Part shown: in pieces, positions 38,377 to 47,397 of the stretch
How positions within the stretch are numbered: the stretch's first letter is position 1
Layout: the number at the start of each line of letters is the position of its first letter
From: CAVXHQ01 sp963789535
GTDB taxonomy: Bacteria; Pseudomonadota; Alphaproteobacteria; Rhodobacterales; Rhodobacteraceae
NCBI GenBank assembly: GCA_963789535.1
Contig: CAWBKU010000005.1
Span: 434,001-498,000, forward strand
Reading direction: 5' to 3'
DNA: 64,000 bases
The notes under the pieces: model-generated
What the model was told of the DNA's origin: nothing
Database searches by the model: none
What the model saw: only the letters and a program-made list of their open reading frames with translations
Made by a program: the position numbers and the translations under genes

Positions 38377-38697
38377 ATGGCCACCGTCGCCGTTACCGAT
38401 GCCACCTTCGACGCCGAAGTGCGTCAGTCCACCGTCCCCGTCGTCGTCGACTTCTGGGCGGAATGGTGCGGCCCGTGCAAACAGATCGGTCCGGCCCTAG
38501 AGGAACTGTCGGCCGAGATGGAGGGCAAGGTGAAGATCGTGAAGGTCAATGTCGACGAGAACCCCAATTCGCCCGCGCAGATGGGTGTGCGCGGCATTCC
38601 CGCACTGTTCCTGTTCAAGGACGGCGAAGTGGTCTCGAACCACACCGGCGCGGCGCCCAAGGCACGGCTGCAAAGCTGGATCAAGGAATCGATCTGA
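38377..38697 (+). CDS. trxA: thioredoxin
   Basis: A 106-residue classical thioredoxin, the cytosolic disulfide reductase fed by thioredoxin reductase. The redox motif WCGPCK is at residues 30-35 (Cys31, Cys34), preceded by VVVDFWAEW, with the cis-Pro loop GVRGIPALFLF. The ATG at 38377 has GAGGAGAG upstream. A hairpin terminator follows. Its place after addA is conserved in the order. Confidence 0.97.
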   Translation: MATVAVTDATFDAEVRQSTVPVVVDFWAEWCGPCKQIGPALEELSAEMEGKVKIVKVNVDENPNSPAQMGVRGIPALFLFKDGEVVSNHTGAAPKARLQSWIKESI

Positions 38698-38721
38698 TCC
38701 GAGGCGACGCACCGACCGAGG

Positions 38722-38751
38722 GGCGCCCCTGCACCGCAGCGGGCGCCTTTT
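38722..38751 (+). terminator. Rho-independent terminator after trxA
   Basis: The stem GGCGCCC/GGGCGCC (38722-38728 with 38741-38747) is followed directly by TTTT. It separates trxA from hslV. Confidence 0.65.
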
Positions 38752-38806
38752 GCTTGTCCGGCGCCGCGTCCGGCCCCATATCGGACCCGCAAGACAGGAG
38801 CGCGCG

Positions 38807-39364
38807 ATGAGCAAGGATTTTCCCGGCTGGCACGGCACCACGATCATGGCGGTCCGCAAGGGCGGACAGGTCGTCGTCGCGGGCGACGGTCAGGTCAGCC
38901 TCGGGCAGACGGTCATCAAGGGCACCGCCCGCAAGGTGCGGCGCCTGAAACCCGGCGGGCACGAGGTCGTCGCGGGCTTTGCCGGGTCGACCGCGGATGC
39001 GTTCACGCTGCTCGAGCGGCTCGAGAAGAAGCTCGAGGCGACACCGGGGCAGTTGCAGCGCGCCAGCGTCGAGCTGGCCAAGGACTGGCGGACCGACAAA
39101 TATCTGCAAAAGCTCGAGGCGATGCTGATCGTGACCGATGGCGCCGCCCTCTATGTCATCACCGGCGCGGGCGATGTCCTCGAGCCCGAGCATGACGTGG
39201 CGGCGATCGGGTCGGGCGGCAACTATGCCCTCGCTGCCGGGCGGGCGCTGATGGACACAGGCCTCGGCGCCGAAGAGATCGCCCGCAAGGCCATGGCCAT
39301 CGCGAGCGACATTTGCGTCTATACCAACGGCAACCTGACCGTGGAGGTCATCGCCGCGCCCTGA
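38807..39364 (+). CDS. hslV: ATP-dependent protease subunit HslV
   Basis: A 185-residue proteolytic subunit of the HslVU (ClpQY) protease. After a short propeptide the catalytic Thr is Thr11 (WHGTTIMAVRKGG), followed by VVVAGDGQVSLGQTVIKG, the fold's core. The Gly-rich AIGSGGNYALAAG block and the end VYTNGNLTVEVI are typical. A GGAG site precedes the ATG at 38807. Its ATPase partner hslU is not adjacent but 2.8 kb downstream. Confidence 0.97.
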   Translation: MSKDFPGWHGTTIMAVRKGGQVVVAGDGQVSLGQTVIKGTARKVRRLKPGGHEVVAGFAGSTADAFTLLERLEKKLEATPGQLQRASVELAKDWRTDKYLQKLEAMLIVTDGAALYVITGAGDVLEPEHDVAAIGSGGNYALAAGRALMDTGLGAEEIARKAMAIASDICVYTNGNLTVEVIAAP

Positions 39365-39428
39365 ACCGTGCACCCTGCCCGGTCCCAAGATCGAAGCCCC
39401 GGAAAGACCTCGACCCCTGTGCCGCGCC

Positions 39429-39803
39429 CTAGCCGATGGGGGCCACGGCAAGGCCGACGTCGTATTGCTCGCACCAGATCCAGACCTCGTTGTAGCTGGC
39501 CGTGTCGATACCCGCGGGCGCGGTATAGCTCGAAGCGCCGGTGTTGGACTGGAGCGCGCCCATCAGCGTCGCCGGATCGTAGGTGCCGTCGCGGCCCAGC
39601 GCCACCTTCGGGTCCGGCGCGCCGTCGAAGATGAAATCGGCAAGCAGGTTCACCGTGCTCCCCGCGATCTCGGCGCGGCCCGAGGTGGTATGGCCGTTCA
39701 CGCCGGTGAACGCGCCGAGGCGGCCGTGGCCCCCGGCGAGGGCGGGCAGCGCAACGGCGGTCGCGGCGGTTGCGGTGCTGATGAGGAAACGGCGACGGTG
39801 CAT
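39429..39803 (-). CDS. exported DM13-domain protein
   Basis: A 124-residue protein starting at the ATG at 39803. The N-terminus is a twin-arginine signal (HRRRFLISTATAATAVALPALA), suggesting export folded or with cofactor. The mature part is a DM13 domain (FTGVNGHTTSGRAEI, LADFIFDGAPDPKVALGRDG, EVWIWCEQYDVGLAVAPI), with one conserved Cys. DM13 domains are proposed to carry electrons in redox proteins. It is divergent from a membrane protein gene. Confidence 0.85.
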   Translation of the reverse strand: MHRRRFLISTATAATAVALPALAGGHGRLGAFTGVNGHTTSGRAEIAGSTVNLLADFIFDGAPDPKVALGRDGTYDPATLMGALQSNTGASSYTAPAGIDTASYNEVWIWCEQYDVGLAVAPIG

Positions 39804-39936
39804 CGGAAATCTCCTGTTGGACTGCCGAGAGGGTGACGTGGCGCGGAGGGTCGCGCAATTGCCCATACGCAAACGTGACGCGGGTTGCGTTTCACGGTAT
39901 CGCGCCTAACTGAAACCAAACGACGAGAGCGCCCGA

Positions 39937-41100
39937 ATGCCGATACCCCCCGATTTGCCGTCCGTGACGCTTGCCAAATCCGTCGCCGGTCCGCCGCGCC
40001 TGCCCGGCGGCGCACCGCAGCCTGAACGCGACACCGGCCTCGATGCCATGGACCTGCGTGCCGCGGTCGGATCGGGCGTCATCTCCGAACGTCAGGCCGC
40101 GTCACTGATCGCGCTGGCGCACAGCCGTCGCGGCGCGCGCGAAAATCTTGCCGCCGGCGACGAGCCGTTCGAGCTGTTTCGCGGTTTCAACGAGATTTTC
40201 ATCATGGTCGGCCTCGCCATCCTTGCCTCCGGCTGGGCCGGGCTGGGCGGGGTAATTGTCGCGGCGACGTTCCAGAACATCCAGTGGACGCTGGCCCTGC
40301 TCGCCCTCGCCACGGCCGGGGTGATCTGGCTCCTGTCGGAATACTTCATCCGGCGGCGCCGGATGATCGGCCCGGCGATCATGATGTCGATCCTGTTCTC
40401 GATCAACGCGGCCTTCGGTCTGGGTCAGTATTTCGCGCAGGTCTTCATGCTCGCGCGCGAGGATTTCTCCTCGCTCGTGCTGCCCGGCATCCTCGCTGTC
40501 GTCGCGATCTTCGTGTTCTGGCTGCGGTTCCGGGTGCCGTTCGCGATGGCGATCATGGCGTTCGGCGTATTCGTTGTCTCGATGATCGCGGCGGCGACCC
40601 GGTCGGGCACGCCGCAAAGCGTGGATCAGGTGTTTACCCTGTCGGCAGAGGGTAGTTTCGCCTGGATCACGCTCGTCATCGGCCTCGGCACCTTCGCTCT
40701 GGCAATGGTCTTCGACGCCTCCGACCCCTACCGCGTTACCCGCCGCTCGGCGCAGGGGTTCTGGCTGCACATCGTCGCCGCCCCGATGATCGTCAACACC
40801 GTGGCACTGTCGCTTCTCGGCAGCGAGATGGCGGGGCGCGACGTCGTCCTGTTGGCTTTCCTCGGCCTCATCGCGATCGTCGCGATCATCATCGACCGCC
40901 GGTCGTTCCTGCTCACCGCGATCGGCTATGTCGTCCTCGTCGCGTCGACTGCCCTCGAGTCCGAAGGGATCGCTTGGCTGATCTTCGGCCTTGGCCTCTT
41001 CCTCGTGGTGCTCGGCGCGTTCTGGGAGAAGATCCGGGCCATCATCCTGCGCGCCCTGCCGCTCGGCGGGATCCGCCGCTATCTTCCACCCTCCGCCTGA
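39937..41100 (+). CDS. multi-pass membrane protein (DUF2157-like)
   Basis: A 387-residue protein with a soluble N-terminus that includes a helical segment (DLRAAVGSGVISERQAASLIAL), like the DUF2157 lead-in. About ten hydrophobic helices follow from residue 88 (NEIFIMVGLAILASGWAGLG) to the end (LIFGLGLFLVVLGAFWEKI). The C-terminus is basic and cytoplasmic. I do not know its function. The leader between this gene and the DM13 gene holds a CGCAA/TTGCG inverted repeat that might be shared control. Confidence 0.75.
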   Translation: MPIPPDLPSVTLAKSVAGPPRLPGGAPQPERDTGLDAMDLRAAVGSGVISERQAASLIALAHSRRGARENLAAGDEPFELFRGFNEIFIMVGLAILASGWAGLGGVIVAATFQNIQWTLALLALATAGVIWLLSEYFIRRRRMIGPAIMMSILFSINAAFGLGQYFAQVFMLAREDFSSLVLPGILAVVAIFVFWLRFRVPFAMAIMAFGVFVVSMIAAATRSGTPQSVDQVFTLSAEGSFAWITLVIGLGTFALAMVFDASDPYRVTRRSAQGFWLHIVAAPMIVNTVALSLLGSEMAGRDVVLLAFLGLIAIVAIIIDRRSFLLTAIGYVVLVASTALESEGIAWLIFGLGLFLVVLGAFWEKIRAIILRALPLGGIRRYLPPSA

Positions 41101-41138
41101 ACCGCACTGCCTGACCCAACCGTCTGAAAGGACTTCCC

Positions 41139-42185
41139 ATGACCGATATGACCTATACGACTCTCGGCGCCTCCGGCCTCGTGGTCAGTCGCGTGGCACT
41201 GGGCACGATGACGTTCAATCTCGGCGCCGGGCAGAGCGATATGGCCCGCGCGGTCGCCCACGTCGGGCAAAAGGACGCGACCGAGATGGTCGCCCGTGCG
41301 CTGGACGGTGGCGTCAACTTCTTCGACAGCGCGGACGGCTATGCGAGCGGCGACGGCGAGCGGGCGTTGGGCGTCGCCCTGAAGGGGCGGCGCGACCACG
41401 CGGTCGTGAGCACCAAGCTGGGGTTCCGTCAGGGCGATGCGATCACCGATGCCGGGCTGTCGCGGCGCCATGTGCTGCGCCAGATCGACGGGTCGCTGGC
41501 ACGTCTGGGGATGGATCACGTCGACCTGCTGATCGTCCACAAGACGGATTTCACCACGCCGATGGAGGAAACGCTGGAGGCGCTCGATATCGTCGTGCAG
41601 CACGGTAAGGCGCGCTATATCGGGTTCTCGAACTGGCCCGCGTGGATGGCCGCCCGCGCGATCCAGTATCAGCGCGACAACCGGATGGCGCCGTTCATCG
41701 CCGGACAGCTCCTCTACAACGCTGCCCAGCGCGATATCGAGGTAGACCTGGTGCCGATGATGCAGGCGATGGGCGTGGGCCTGATGGCCTGGTCGCCGCT
41801 CTCGGGCGGTCTGCTGTCGGGCAAATACGAGCCCGGCAACATCGGGGCCGCCGACGAGGGGCGCCTGAAGGACTTCGACATGCTGAACGTCGACGTGGAT
41901 GACGCCAAGCGGCTGCTGGCGGCGATGAAGGAGGTGGCGGGCGCGCATGGAGCCGAGATGGCGACGGTGGCGCTCGCCTGGATTCTCGCCAAGGACCGCG
42001 GCCACACGGTCATCGCGGGCGCGAGCAAGGCTGCGCATCTGGATGCGGCGATGGCCGCCGCCGCGCTGACCCTGTCGACCGACGAGGTCGCCGCCCTCGA
42101 CGCCGCGGCACCGCCGAAGACGCCCTATCCGCAGTCCTTCGCCGAGGCCACGACCGACCAGACCCATGCAAAGGCCCTGAAATGA
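41139..42185 (+). CDS. aldo/keto reductase
   Basis: A 348-residue NADPH-dependent oxidoreductase of the AKR fold. The catalytic tetrad is visible: Asp and Tyr in NFFDSADGYASGDGE, Lys in VVSTKLGF and His in LLIVHKTDF. The SLARLGMDHVDLL and IGFSNWPAW blocks and a C-terminal VIAGASKAAHLD cofactor loop are typical of the tas/YajO-like subgroup. It is coupled to hslU by an ATGA overlap, an unusual partner. Substrate unknown. Confidence 0.93.
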   Translation: MTDMTYTTLGASGLVVSRVALGTMTFNLGAGQSDMARAVAHVGQKDATEMVARALDGGVNFFDSADGYASGDGERALGVALKGRRDHAVVSTKLGFRQGDAITDAGLSRRHVLRQIDGSLARLGMDHVDLLIVHKTDFTTPMEETLEALDIVVQHGKARYIGFSNWPAWMAARAIQYQRDNRMAPFIAGQLLYNAAQRDIEVDLVPMMQAMGVGLMAWSPLSGGLLSGKYEPGNIGAADEGRLKDFDMLNVDVDDAKRLLAAMKEVAGAHGAEMATVALAWILAKDRGHTVIAGASKAAHLDAAMAAAALTLSTDEVAALDAAAPPKTPYPQSFAEATTDQTHAKALK

Positions 42186-43486
42186 CCGACCTGACCCCGC
42201 GCGAGATCGTAAGCGAACTCGACCGTTTCATCATCGGGCAAAAGGACGCCAAGCGCGCCGTCGCCGTCGCCATGCGCAACCGCTGGCGGCGCCGGCAGTT
42301 GTCGGGGGATCTGCGCGACGAGGTCTACCCCAAGAACATCCTGATGATCGGCCCGACCGGGGTGGGCAAGACCGAGATTTCGCGCCGCATGGCGAAACTG
42401 GCGCGCGCGCCGTTCCTCAAGGTCGAGGCGACGAAGTTCACCGAAGTCGGCTATGTCGGCCGTGACGTGGAACAGATCATCCGCGATCTGGTCGACGCCG
42501 CCATCGTGCAGACGCGGGAAACGATGCGCGAGGATGTGACAGCCAACGCCCGCGCCGCCGCCGAGGAACGCGTCGTGACCGCCATCGCCGGCAAGGACGC
42601 GCGCGAGGGCACGCGCGACATGTTCCGCCGCAAGCTCAAGTCCGGCGAACTGGACGATACGGTGATCGAACTGGAACTCGCCGACACCTCGAACCCGATG
42701 GGCGGGTTCGAGATACCGGGTCAGCCCGGTCAGATGGGGATGATGAACCTCGGCGACCTCTTCGGCAAAGCCATGGGTGGGCGCACGGTGAAGAAACGGA
42801 TGACCGTGTCCGAGAGCTACGACGCGCTGATCGCCGACGAGGCGGACAAGCTCTTGGACGACGAGGTGGTCAAGAAGGCGGCGCTCGAGGCGGTCGAACA
42901 GAACGGCATCGTCTTCCTCGACGAGATCGACAAGGTTTGCGCCCGCGCCGATGCGCGCGGTGCGGACGTCAGCCGCGAAGGCGTTCAGCGGGATCTGCTG
43001 CCGCTGATCGAGGGCACGACCGTCTCGACCAAGCACGGCCCGGTCAGGACCGACCATATCTTGTTCATCGCGTCCGGCGCCTTCCACGTCGCCAAGCCTT
43101 CCGACCTCCTCCCCGAGCTTCAGGGCCGCCTGCCGATCCGCGTCGAGCTGCGCGCGCTGACGGAGGAGGATTTCGTCCGCATCCTGACCGAGACCGACAA
43201 CGCGCTGACGCTGCAATACACAGCCCTGATGCAGACCGAGGGCGTCACCGTCACCTTTGCCGCCGACGGGATCGCGGCCCTGGCAAAGATCGCGGCAGAG
43301 GTGAACGCGAGCGTCGAGAACATCGGCGCGCGCCGCCTCTATACGGTGATCGAGCGCGTGTTCGAGGATCTCTCGTTCCACGCCCCCGAGCGCGGCGGCG
43401 AGAGCGTCACCGTCGACGCCGCCTTCGTCGAGACGCATCTGGGCGAACTCACCCGCAACACCGATCTCAGCCGCTATGTCCTCTGA
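42182..43486 (+). CDS. hslU: ATP-dependent protease ATPase subunit HslU
   Basis: A 434-residue AAA+ unfoldase of the HslVU protease. N-terminal TPREIVSELDRFIIGQKDAKR leads to Walker A MIGPTGVGKTEISRR and the pore loop in VEATKFTEVGYVGRD. Walker B is IVFLDEIDKVC, the sensor/Arg finger region is LLPELQGRLPIRVEL, and the C-terminal LSRYVL docks into HslV. Length and motifs are complete. Confidence 0.97.
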   Translation: MTDLTPREIVSELDRFIIGQKDAKRAVAVAMRNRWRRRQLSGDLRDEVYPKNILMIGPTGVGKTEISRRMAKLARAPFLKVEATKFTEVGYVGRDVEQIIRDLVDAAIVQTRETMREDVTANARAAAEERVVTAIAGKDAREGTRDMFRRKLKSGELDDTVIELELADTSNPMGGFEIPGQPGQMGMMNLGDLFGKAMGGRTVKKRMTVSESYDALIADEADKLLDDEVVKKAALEAVEQNGIVFLDEIDKVCARADARGADVSREGVQRDLLPLIEGTTVSTKHGPVRTDHILFIASGAFHVAKPSDLLPELQGRLPIRVELRALTEEDFVRILTETDNALTLQYTALMQTEGVTVTFAADGIAALAKIAAEVNASVENIGARRLYTVIERVFEDLSFHAPERGGESVTVDAAFVETHLGELTRNTDLSRYVL

Positions 43487-43629
43487 TCGCTACTCCCCGC
43501 ATTCACGTTGCCCCAACAACTCCCTCCGGAGGGTCCGCAGAAACCCCGGACCGCTCCGCCCGGATTTGACAGCACCGTCCGCCTGACGCAGGTTCCGGGT
43601 CGGGCGCATTCGGGTGCCCGGAGTGACCC

Positions 43630-44889
43630 ATGCCCTTCCTGACCTTCCTGCGCGAGAACCGCGCGTTCCTCCTTGCGGGGTTCCTGCTCTCGTTCACCTC
43701 GTCGTTCGGGCAGACCTATTTCATCTCGATCTACGCCGACCAGATCAAGGATGCCTATGGCCTGACGGACGGCGGCTGGGGCGCGGTCTATACCGTGGGC
43801 ACTTCGGCCTCGGCGCTCGTCATGGTCTGGGCCGGCGGGCTGACCGACCGGTTCCGGGTCCGCGCATTGGTGCCTGCCGTCGCCACCGGCCTCGCGGCAG
43901 CCTGTCTGATGATGGCGGTCTCCGGCGGCACATCCTGGGCGGGGACGGTCGCGCTCTGCGGCGTCATCTTTGCCGTGCGCCTCTTCGGTCAGGGCATGAT
44001 GAGCCATCTCGCCGTCGTCGCCATGGCGCGTTGGTTCGTGGCGACGCGGGGACGGGCGCTGTCGATCTCGGCAATGGGCCATGCGGCGGGACAGGCGCTG
44101 CTTCCGATCGCTTTCGTGGCGTTGATGGGCGTCGTGGACTGGCGCTGGCTCTGGGTCGGGGCGGCGGGCCTCGTCCTCACGTCGCTTCCGGTGCTCGCGC
44201 GCCTGCTGCGCCTCGAGCGGACGCCGCAGTCGATTTCGGATCAAACGCAGGTTGCGGGCCTTTTGGGGCGGCACTGGACGCGGGGCGAGGTGCTGCGCCA
44301 TCCGCTGTTCTGGTTCATGGTGCCGGTGCTGCTCGGTCCGCCTGCCTGGGGCACGGCGCTGTTCTTTCAGCAGGTGCATTTCACCGGCGTCAAGGGCTGG
44401 GCACTGGCCGATTTCGTCGCCCTGACGCCGCTCTATGTCGGCGTCGGCGTGGTGATGACCTTTGCCTCGGGCTGGGCCATCGACCGGTTCGGGACCGGAC
44501 GGATCGCCGGCGTCTACATGCTGCCCTTCGCGCTGGGCTTCTTCATCCTGTCGGCTTCCGGAACGATTCCCGGGGCCGCACTGGCGCTGGCCGTTCTCGG
44601 CCTCGGGACCGGGATACAGGCGACGCTGCCCGGCGCGTTCTGGGCAGAGCATTTCGGGACGCGGCACGTCGGCAGCATCAAGGCCACGGCGGCGGCGATC
44701 ATGGTCTTCGGCTCGGCCATCGGGCCGGGGATCAGCGGGGCATTGATCGACCTCGGCGTCGATTTCACCCGGCAGATGGTGTGGATCGGGGTCTATTTCC
44801 TCGCGGCTGGCGCGCTCGCGGCGGTGGGCGTCGGGCGTGTCCGCGGCCAGTTGCGGCCCGCGCTATCTGGCACGGAGATAGACGTATAG
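43630..44889 (+). CDS. MFS transporter
   Basis: A 419-residue major-facilitator carrier with about 12 transmembrane helices in two halves. The first cytoplasmic loop has the MFS signature variant GGLTDRFRVRALV, and the second half has GWAIDRFGTGRIAG. It belongs broadly to the monocarboxylate/oxalate-formate-like group by layout, but the substrate cannot be stated. The 3' end overlaps the convergent Smr gene by 27 bp. Confidence 0.9.
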   Translation: MPFLTFLRENRAFLLAGFLLSFTSSFGQTYFISIYADQIKDAYGLTDGGWGAVYTVGTSASALVMVWAGGLTDRFRVRALVPAVATGLAAACLMMAVSGGTSWAGTVALCGVIFAVRLFGQGMMSHLAVVAMARWFVATRGRALSISAMGHAAGQALLPIAFVALMGVVDWRWLWVGAAGLVLTSLPVLARLLRLERTPQSISDQTQVAGLLGRHWTRGEVLRHPLFWFMVPVLLGPPAWGTALFFQQVHFTGVKGWALADFVALTPLYVGVGVVMTFASGWAIDRFGTGRIAGVYMLPFALGFFILSASGTIPGAALALAVLGLGTGIQATLPGAFWAEHFGTRHVGSIKATAAAIMVFGSAIGPGISGALIDLGVDFTRQMVWIGVYFLAAGALAAVGVGRVRGQLRPALSGTEIDV

Positions 44890-45447
44890 CGCGCCCTCGC
44901 CGCCATGGCGGATATTGGCGGTGGTGATTTGCAGGATCAGCGGCGCCAGCGGCGGCAGGCGCAGCCATTGCGGCACCGCGTGGCGCAGCGCACCGTGACG
45001 GACCGGCATCGGCGCCTCGATGTCGCGCAGCCTCCCCTTGCCGGTGATGACGAGGCACAGGCGCGTGCCGAGGGCGTGTTCGGTCAGGATGAACCCGGTC
45101 AGCGCCGGGTGCGCCTCGGCCATGGTCATGCCGTGCAGATCGATTCGCGCCTGCGGGCGCAGCTTGCCCCGGGTCAGGCGCCGGTGCGCCTTTGCATCCA
45201 TCTGCACCGGCGCCCGGGCGAGTTGCTGGCCGAGGGCGGGCAGCAGATCGTGGTCGCGGCGATGGTCGACCGTCTGGCCGACACGGAACGCGGGCAACGG
45301 GTCGAGGTCGGGCATCTCCGGCGCGGGGCGCGGCACCGGCGCCGGCTTCGGCGGGCTGGCGGGGGCGGGGGCGAGACGCCGGGTCTGGCGCGCGACACTG
45401 TCCCACAGGGCACGCTCGTCCGGCGAAAGGTGGCGGGGGCGACGCAT
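44863..45447 (-). CDS. Smr-domain protein
   Basis: A 194-residue protein with a Pro-rich N-terminus and a C-terminal Smr (MutS2-type) domain: ARIDLHGMTMAEAHPAL with the LDLHG-like motif, LVITGKGRLRD with the TGxG motif, and a C-terminal GGEGALYVYLR. Such domains have nicking endonuclease activity or cleave mRNA at stalled ribosomes. In relatives it follows timA and mltA; mltA is absent here. Target unknown. Confidence 0.92.
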   Translation of the reverse strand: MRRPRHLSPDERALWDSVARQTRRLAPAPASPPKPAPVPRPAPEMPDLDPLPAFRVGQTVDHRRDHDLLPALGQQLARAPVQMDAKAHRRLTRGKLRPQARIDLHGMTMAEAHPALTGFILTEHALGTRLCLVITGKGRLRDIEAPMPVRHGALRHAVPQWLRLPPLAPLILQITTANIRHGGEGALYVYLRAR

Positions 45448-45500
45448 CCTAGGGTCGCACGGGCGTCTGCGCCGTCACGCAGCCGTCCCGCACGCCGCCG

Positions 45501-46160
45501 TCACTCGCCGGTGGCGACGAGGATCCAGTTGGGGTCGTCGGTGCCCATCCGCCGCTCGAACGTCCAGACGTCGCGCTGGCGCTTGATCGCGGTGGCGGAC
45601 CCTTCGACGACATCGCCGGCGCGGTCGCGCACCACCTGGGTAAGCTCGGCGCCGAAACGGACGGTGATCTCGGCCTCGCCGGTCGCCTTGTCGAACGTCG
45701 CCTCGCGCAGGGTCAGGTCGCTGATGCCGATGAACGTCGCCTCGACCTTCAGGCCCTTGGACGCACGGTCCTCGACGACGCCGGCAAAGGCGGCATAGAC
45801 CTCCTCCGAAATGAAGGGGCGGACGGTGGCGAGGTCGCCCCGCTCGAACGCCATCAGGATCATCTCGTAGGCGCCGCGCGCGCCGGACAGGAACTCGCCG
45901 ACACGGAACGACGGGTCCGCTCCCTTCATCGCGGCCAGCGCGGAGGCAGAGTCAGACCCGGCCTCGACGTGATCAACGATGTCGCGGTCCGGCCCGCCTT
46001 CGATCACCTCGAAGTCACGTTTCGTCCCCTTCTTCGGGAGGGCAGGGGGTGTCGCCGGCTTCTCGAAGCCCTCACGGGTGCCCAGCACCGACCGCAGCCG
46101 CAGAATCAGGAAAATCGCGATCCCGGCGAGCACGAGCAGTTGAAGGACGGGTGAGTTCAT
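45501..46160 (-). CDS. timA: Tim44/TimA family putative adaptor protein
   Basis: A 219-residue protein from the ATG at 46160. A single N-terminal transmembrane helix (LQLLVLAGIAIFLILRL) leads to a linker and a Tim44-like domain (FLSGARGAYEMILMAFERGD, LRPFISEEVYAAFAGVV, FGAELTQVVRDRAGDVVEG, WTFERRMGTDDPNWILVAT). The bacterial TimA family is thought to serve as an inner-membrane adaptor related to mitochondrial Tim44. Divergent from fxsA. Confidence 0.9.
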   Translation of the reverse strand: MNSPVLQLLVLAGIAIFLILRLRSVLGTREGFEKPATPPALPKKGTKRDFEVIEGGPDRDIVDHVEAGSDSASALAAMKGADPSFRVGEFLSGARGAYEMILMAFERGDLATVRPFISEEVYAAFAGVVEDRASKGLKVEATFIGISDLTLREATFDKATGEAEITVRFGAELTQVVRDRAGDVVEGSATAIKRQRDVWTFERRMGTDDPNWILVATGE

Positions 46161-46294
46161 GTCGGCCTCTTCTGAGGGGCGCCCATGGAATGCGCCCCGA
46201 CCCAACTTATGTAGGGTGGAGGGGCGGCCAAGTCCACCGCCGCGCCCGATTGAAATCGCGTTCCCGGTCCGGGCACGCAACCACGGAGGCCGCC

Positions 46295-46774
46295 ATGTGG
46301 CTCTTTCTCGCGCTGCTCGCCGTTCCGGTGATCGAGATCGCGCTGTTCATTCAGGTCGGCGGCTGGCTCGGTCTTTGGCCGACGCTCGGCCTCGTGGTCC
46401 TGACGGCGGTGCTCGGCACGCTGATTTTGCGGGTGCAGGGCGCGCGGGCGCTTCTGGATCTGCGGCGCACGCTCGGCACCCTCGGCGATCCGTCGGGGCC
46501 GCTGGCGCACGGGGCGCTGATCCTGATCGCGGGTGTCCTGCTGCTCACACCGGGGTTCTTTACCGATGCCTGCGGGTTCGCCCTGCTGGTGCCCGCCGTC
46601 CGCACGGCGTTGATTGGGCAGGTGCGCGGGCGCATCCGGTTCGTCGACCGGGCCGAGGCGCCCCCCCGCCCCAACGCGCGGCGACCCGACGACCGCGTCA
46701 TCGACGGCGATTACGAAGAGGTCTCGCCGGACAAGCGTCCGACGCATCCGCCCTCGGGGTGGACCCGGCACTAG
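46295..46774 (+). CDS. fxsA: FxsA-family membrane protein
   Basis: A 159-residue inner-membrane protein (MWLFLALLAVPVIEIALFI, GLWPTLGLVVLTAVLGTLILR, LLLTPGFFTDACGFALL) with about three helices and a polar, Pro/Asp-rich cytoplasmic tail. FxsA is known in E. coli for its effect on F-plasmid exclusion of phage T7 when overproduced; its natural role is unclear. It is followed by secB, a conserved pairing in the order. Confidence 0.92.
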   Translation: MWLFLALLAVPVIEIALFIQVGGWLGLWPTLGLVVLTAVLGTLILRVQGARALLDLRRTLGTLGDPSGPLAHGALILIAGVLLLTPGFFTDACGFALLVPAVRTALIGQVRGRIRFVDRAEAPPRPNARRPDDRVIDGDYEEVSPDKRPTHPPSGWTRH

Positions 46775-46840
46775 GCATCTGCTTGAGACGGGGGGGCGGC
46801 GCTGCTAGGCTCTGCGCCAAACATGGATCGGAGTATTCGG

Positions 46841-47383
46841 ATGGCTGACAATAACGAACTGGGCGATGCCGCTGGCGCGAACGGCGCGGCGGGCGCGAAC
46901 GGCGCCGCGGCGCCCAAGGTGACGCAGCGGATCCTCGCGCAGTTCATCCGTGACATGTCGTTCGAGAACGTGCTGGCGCAAAAGGGCCTGACCGGCGACC
47001 TGACCCCCGAGGTGCAGGTGCAGGTGAACCTCGACGCGAAAAAACGCGGCGCCGACGGCAACGTCTTCGAGGTCATCACCAAGCTCAAGATCACGTCGAA
47101 GGTGAAGGGCGGAACCGATACGCTCTTCGTCATGGAGCTCGAATATGCGGGCGTCTTCCAGATCGACGGCGTGCCGGAAGAGCACATGCACCCCTACCTG
47201 CTCATCGAGTGTCCCCGGATGACGTTCCCCTTCGTGCGGCGGATCGTGTCGGATGTGTCGCGCGACGGCGGGTTCCCGCCGCTGAACCTCGACAATATCG
47301 ACTTTCCGGCCCTCTACCGTGCCGAGTTGCAGCGCCGGGTCGAGGCGCAGAAGGCGGCAGCACCGCAGACGCCGGACGCCTGA
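46841..47383 (+). CDS. secB: protein-export chaperone SecB
   Basis: A 180-residue cytosolic chaperone that keeps preproteins unfolded and hands them to SecA. After an Ala/Gly/Asn-rich N-terminal extension (about residues 8-26, with a repeated GANGAA) comes the SecB fold: RILAQFIRDMSFENVLAQKG, VFEVITKLKITSK, FVMELEYAGVFQI, YLLIECPRMTFPFVRRIV, GFPPLNLDNIDF. The ATG at 46841 gives the family start. Confidence 0.97.
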   Translation: MADNNELGDAAGANGAAGANGAAAPKVTQRILAQFIRDMSFENVLAQKGLTGDLTPEVQVQVNLDAKKRGADGNVFEVITKLKITSKVKGGTDTLFVMELEYAGVFQIDGVPEEHMHPYLLIECPRMTFPFVRRIVSDVSRDGGFPPLNLDNIDFPALYRAELQRRVEAQKAAAPQTPDA

Positions 47384-47397
47384 CGGATCGGGCGTCC

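Noticed and set aside
46860..46925. Short tandem repeat as a regulatory or mobile repeat
   Set aside because: The repeated GCGAACGGCGC units encode the Ala/Asn/Gly-rich N-terminus of SecB.
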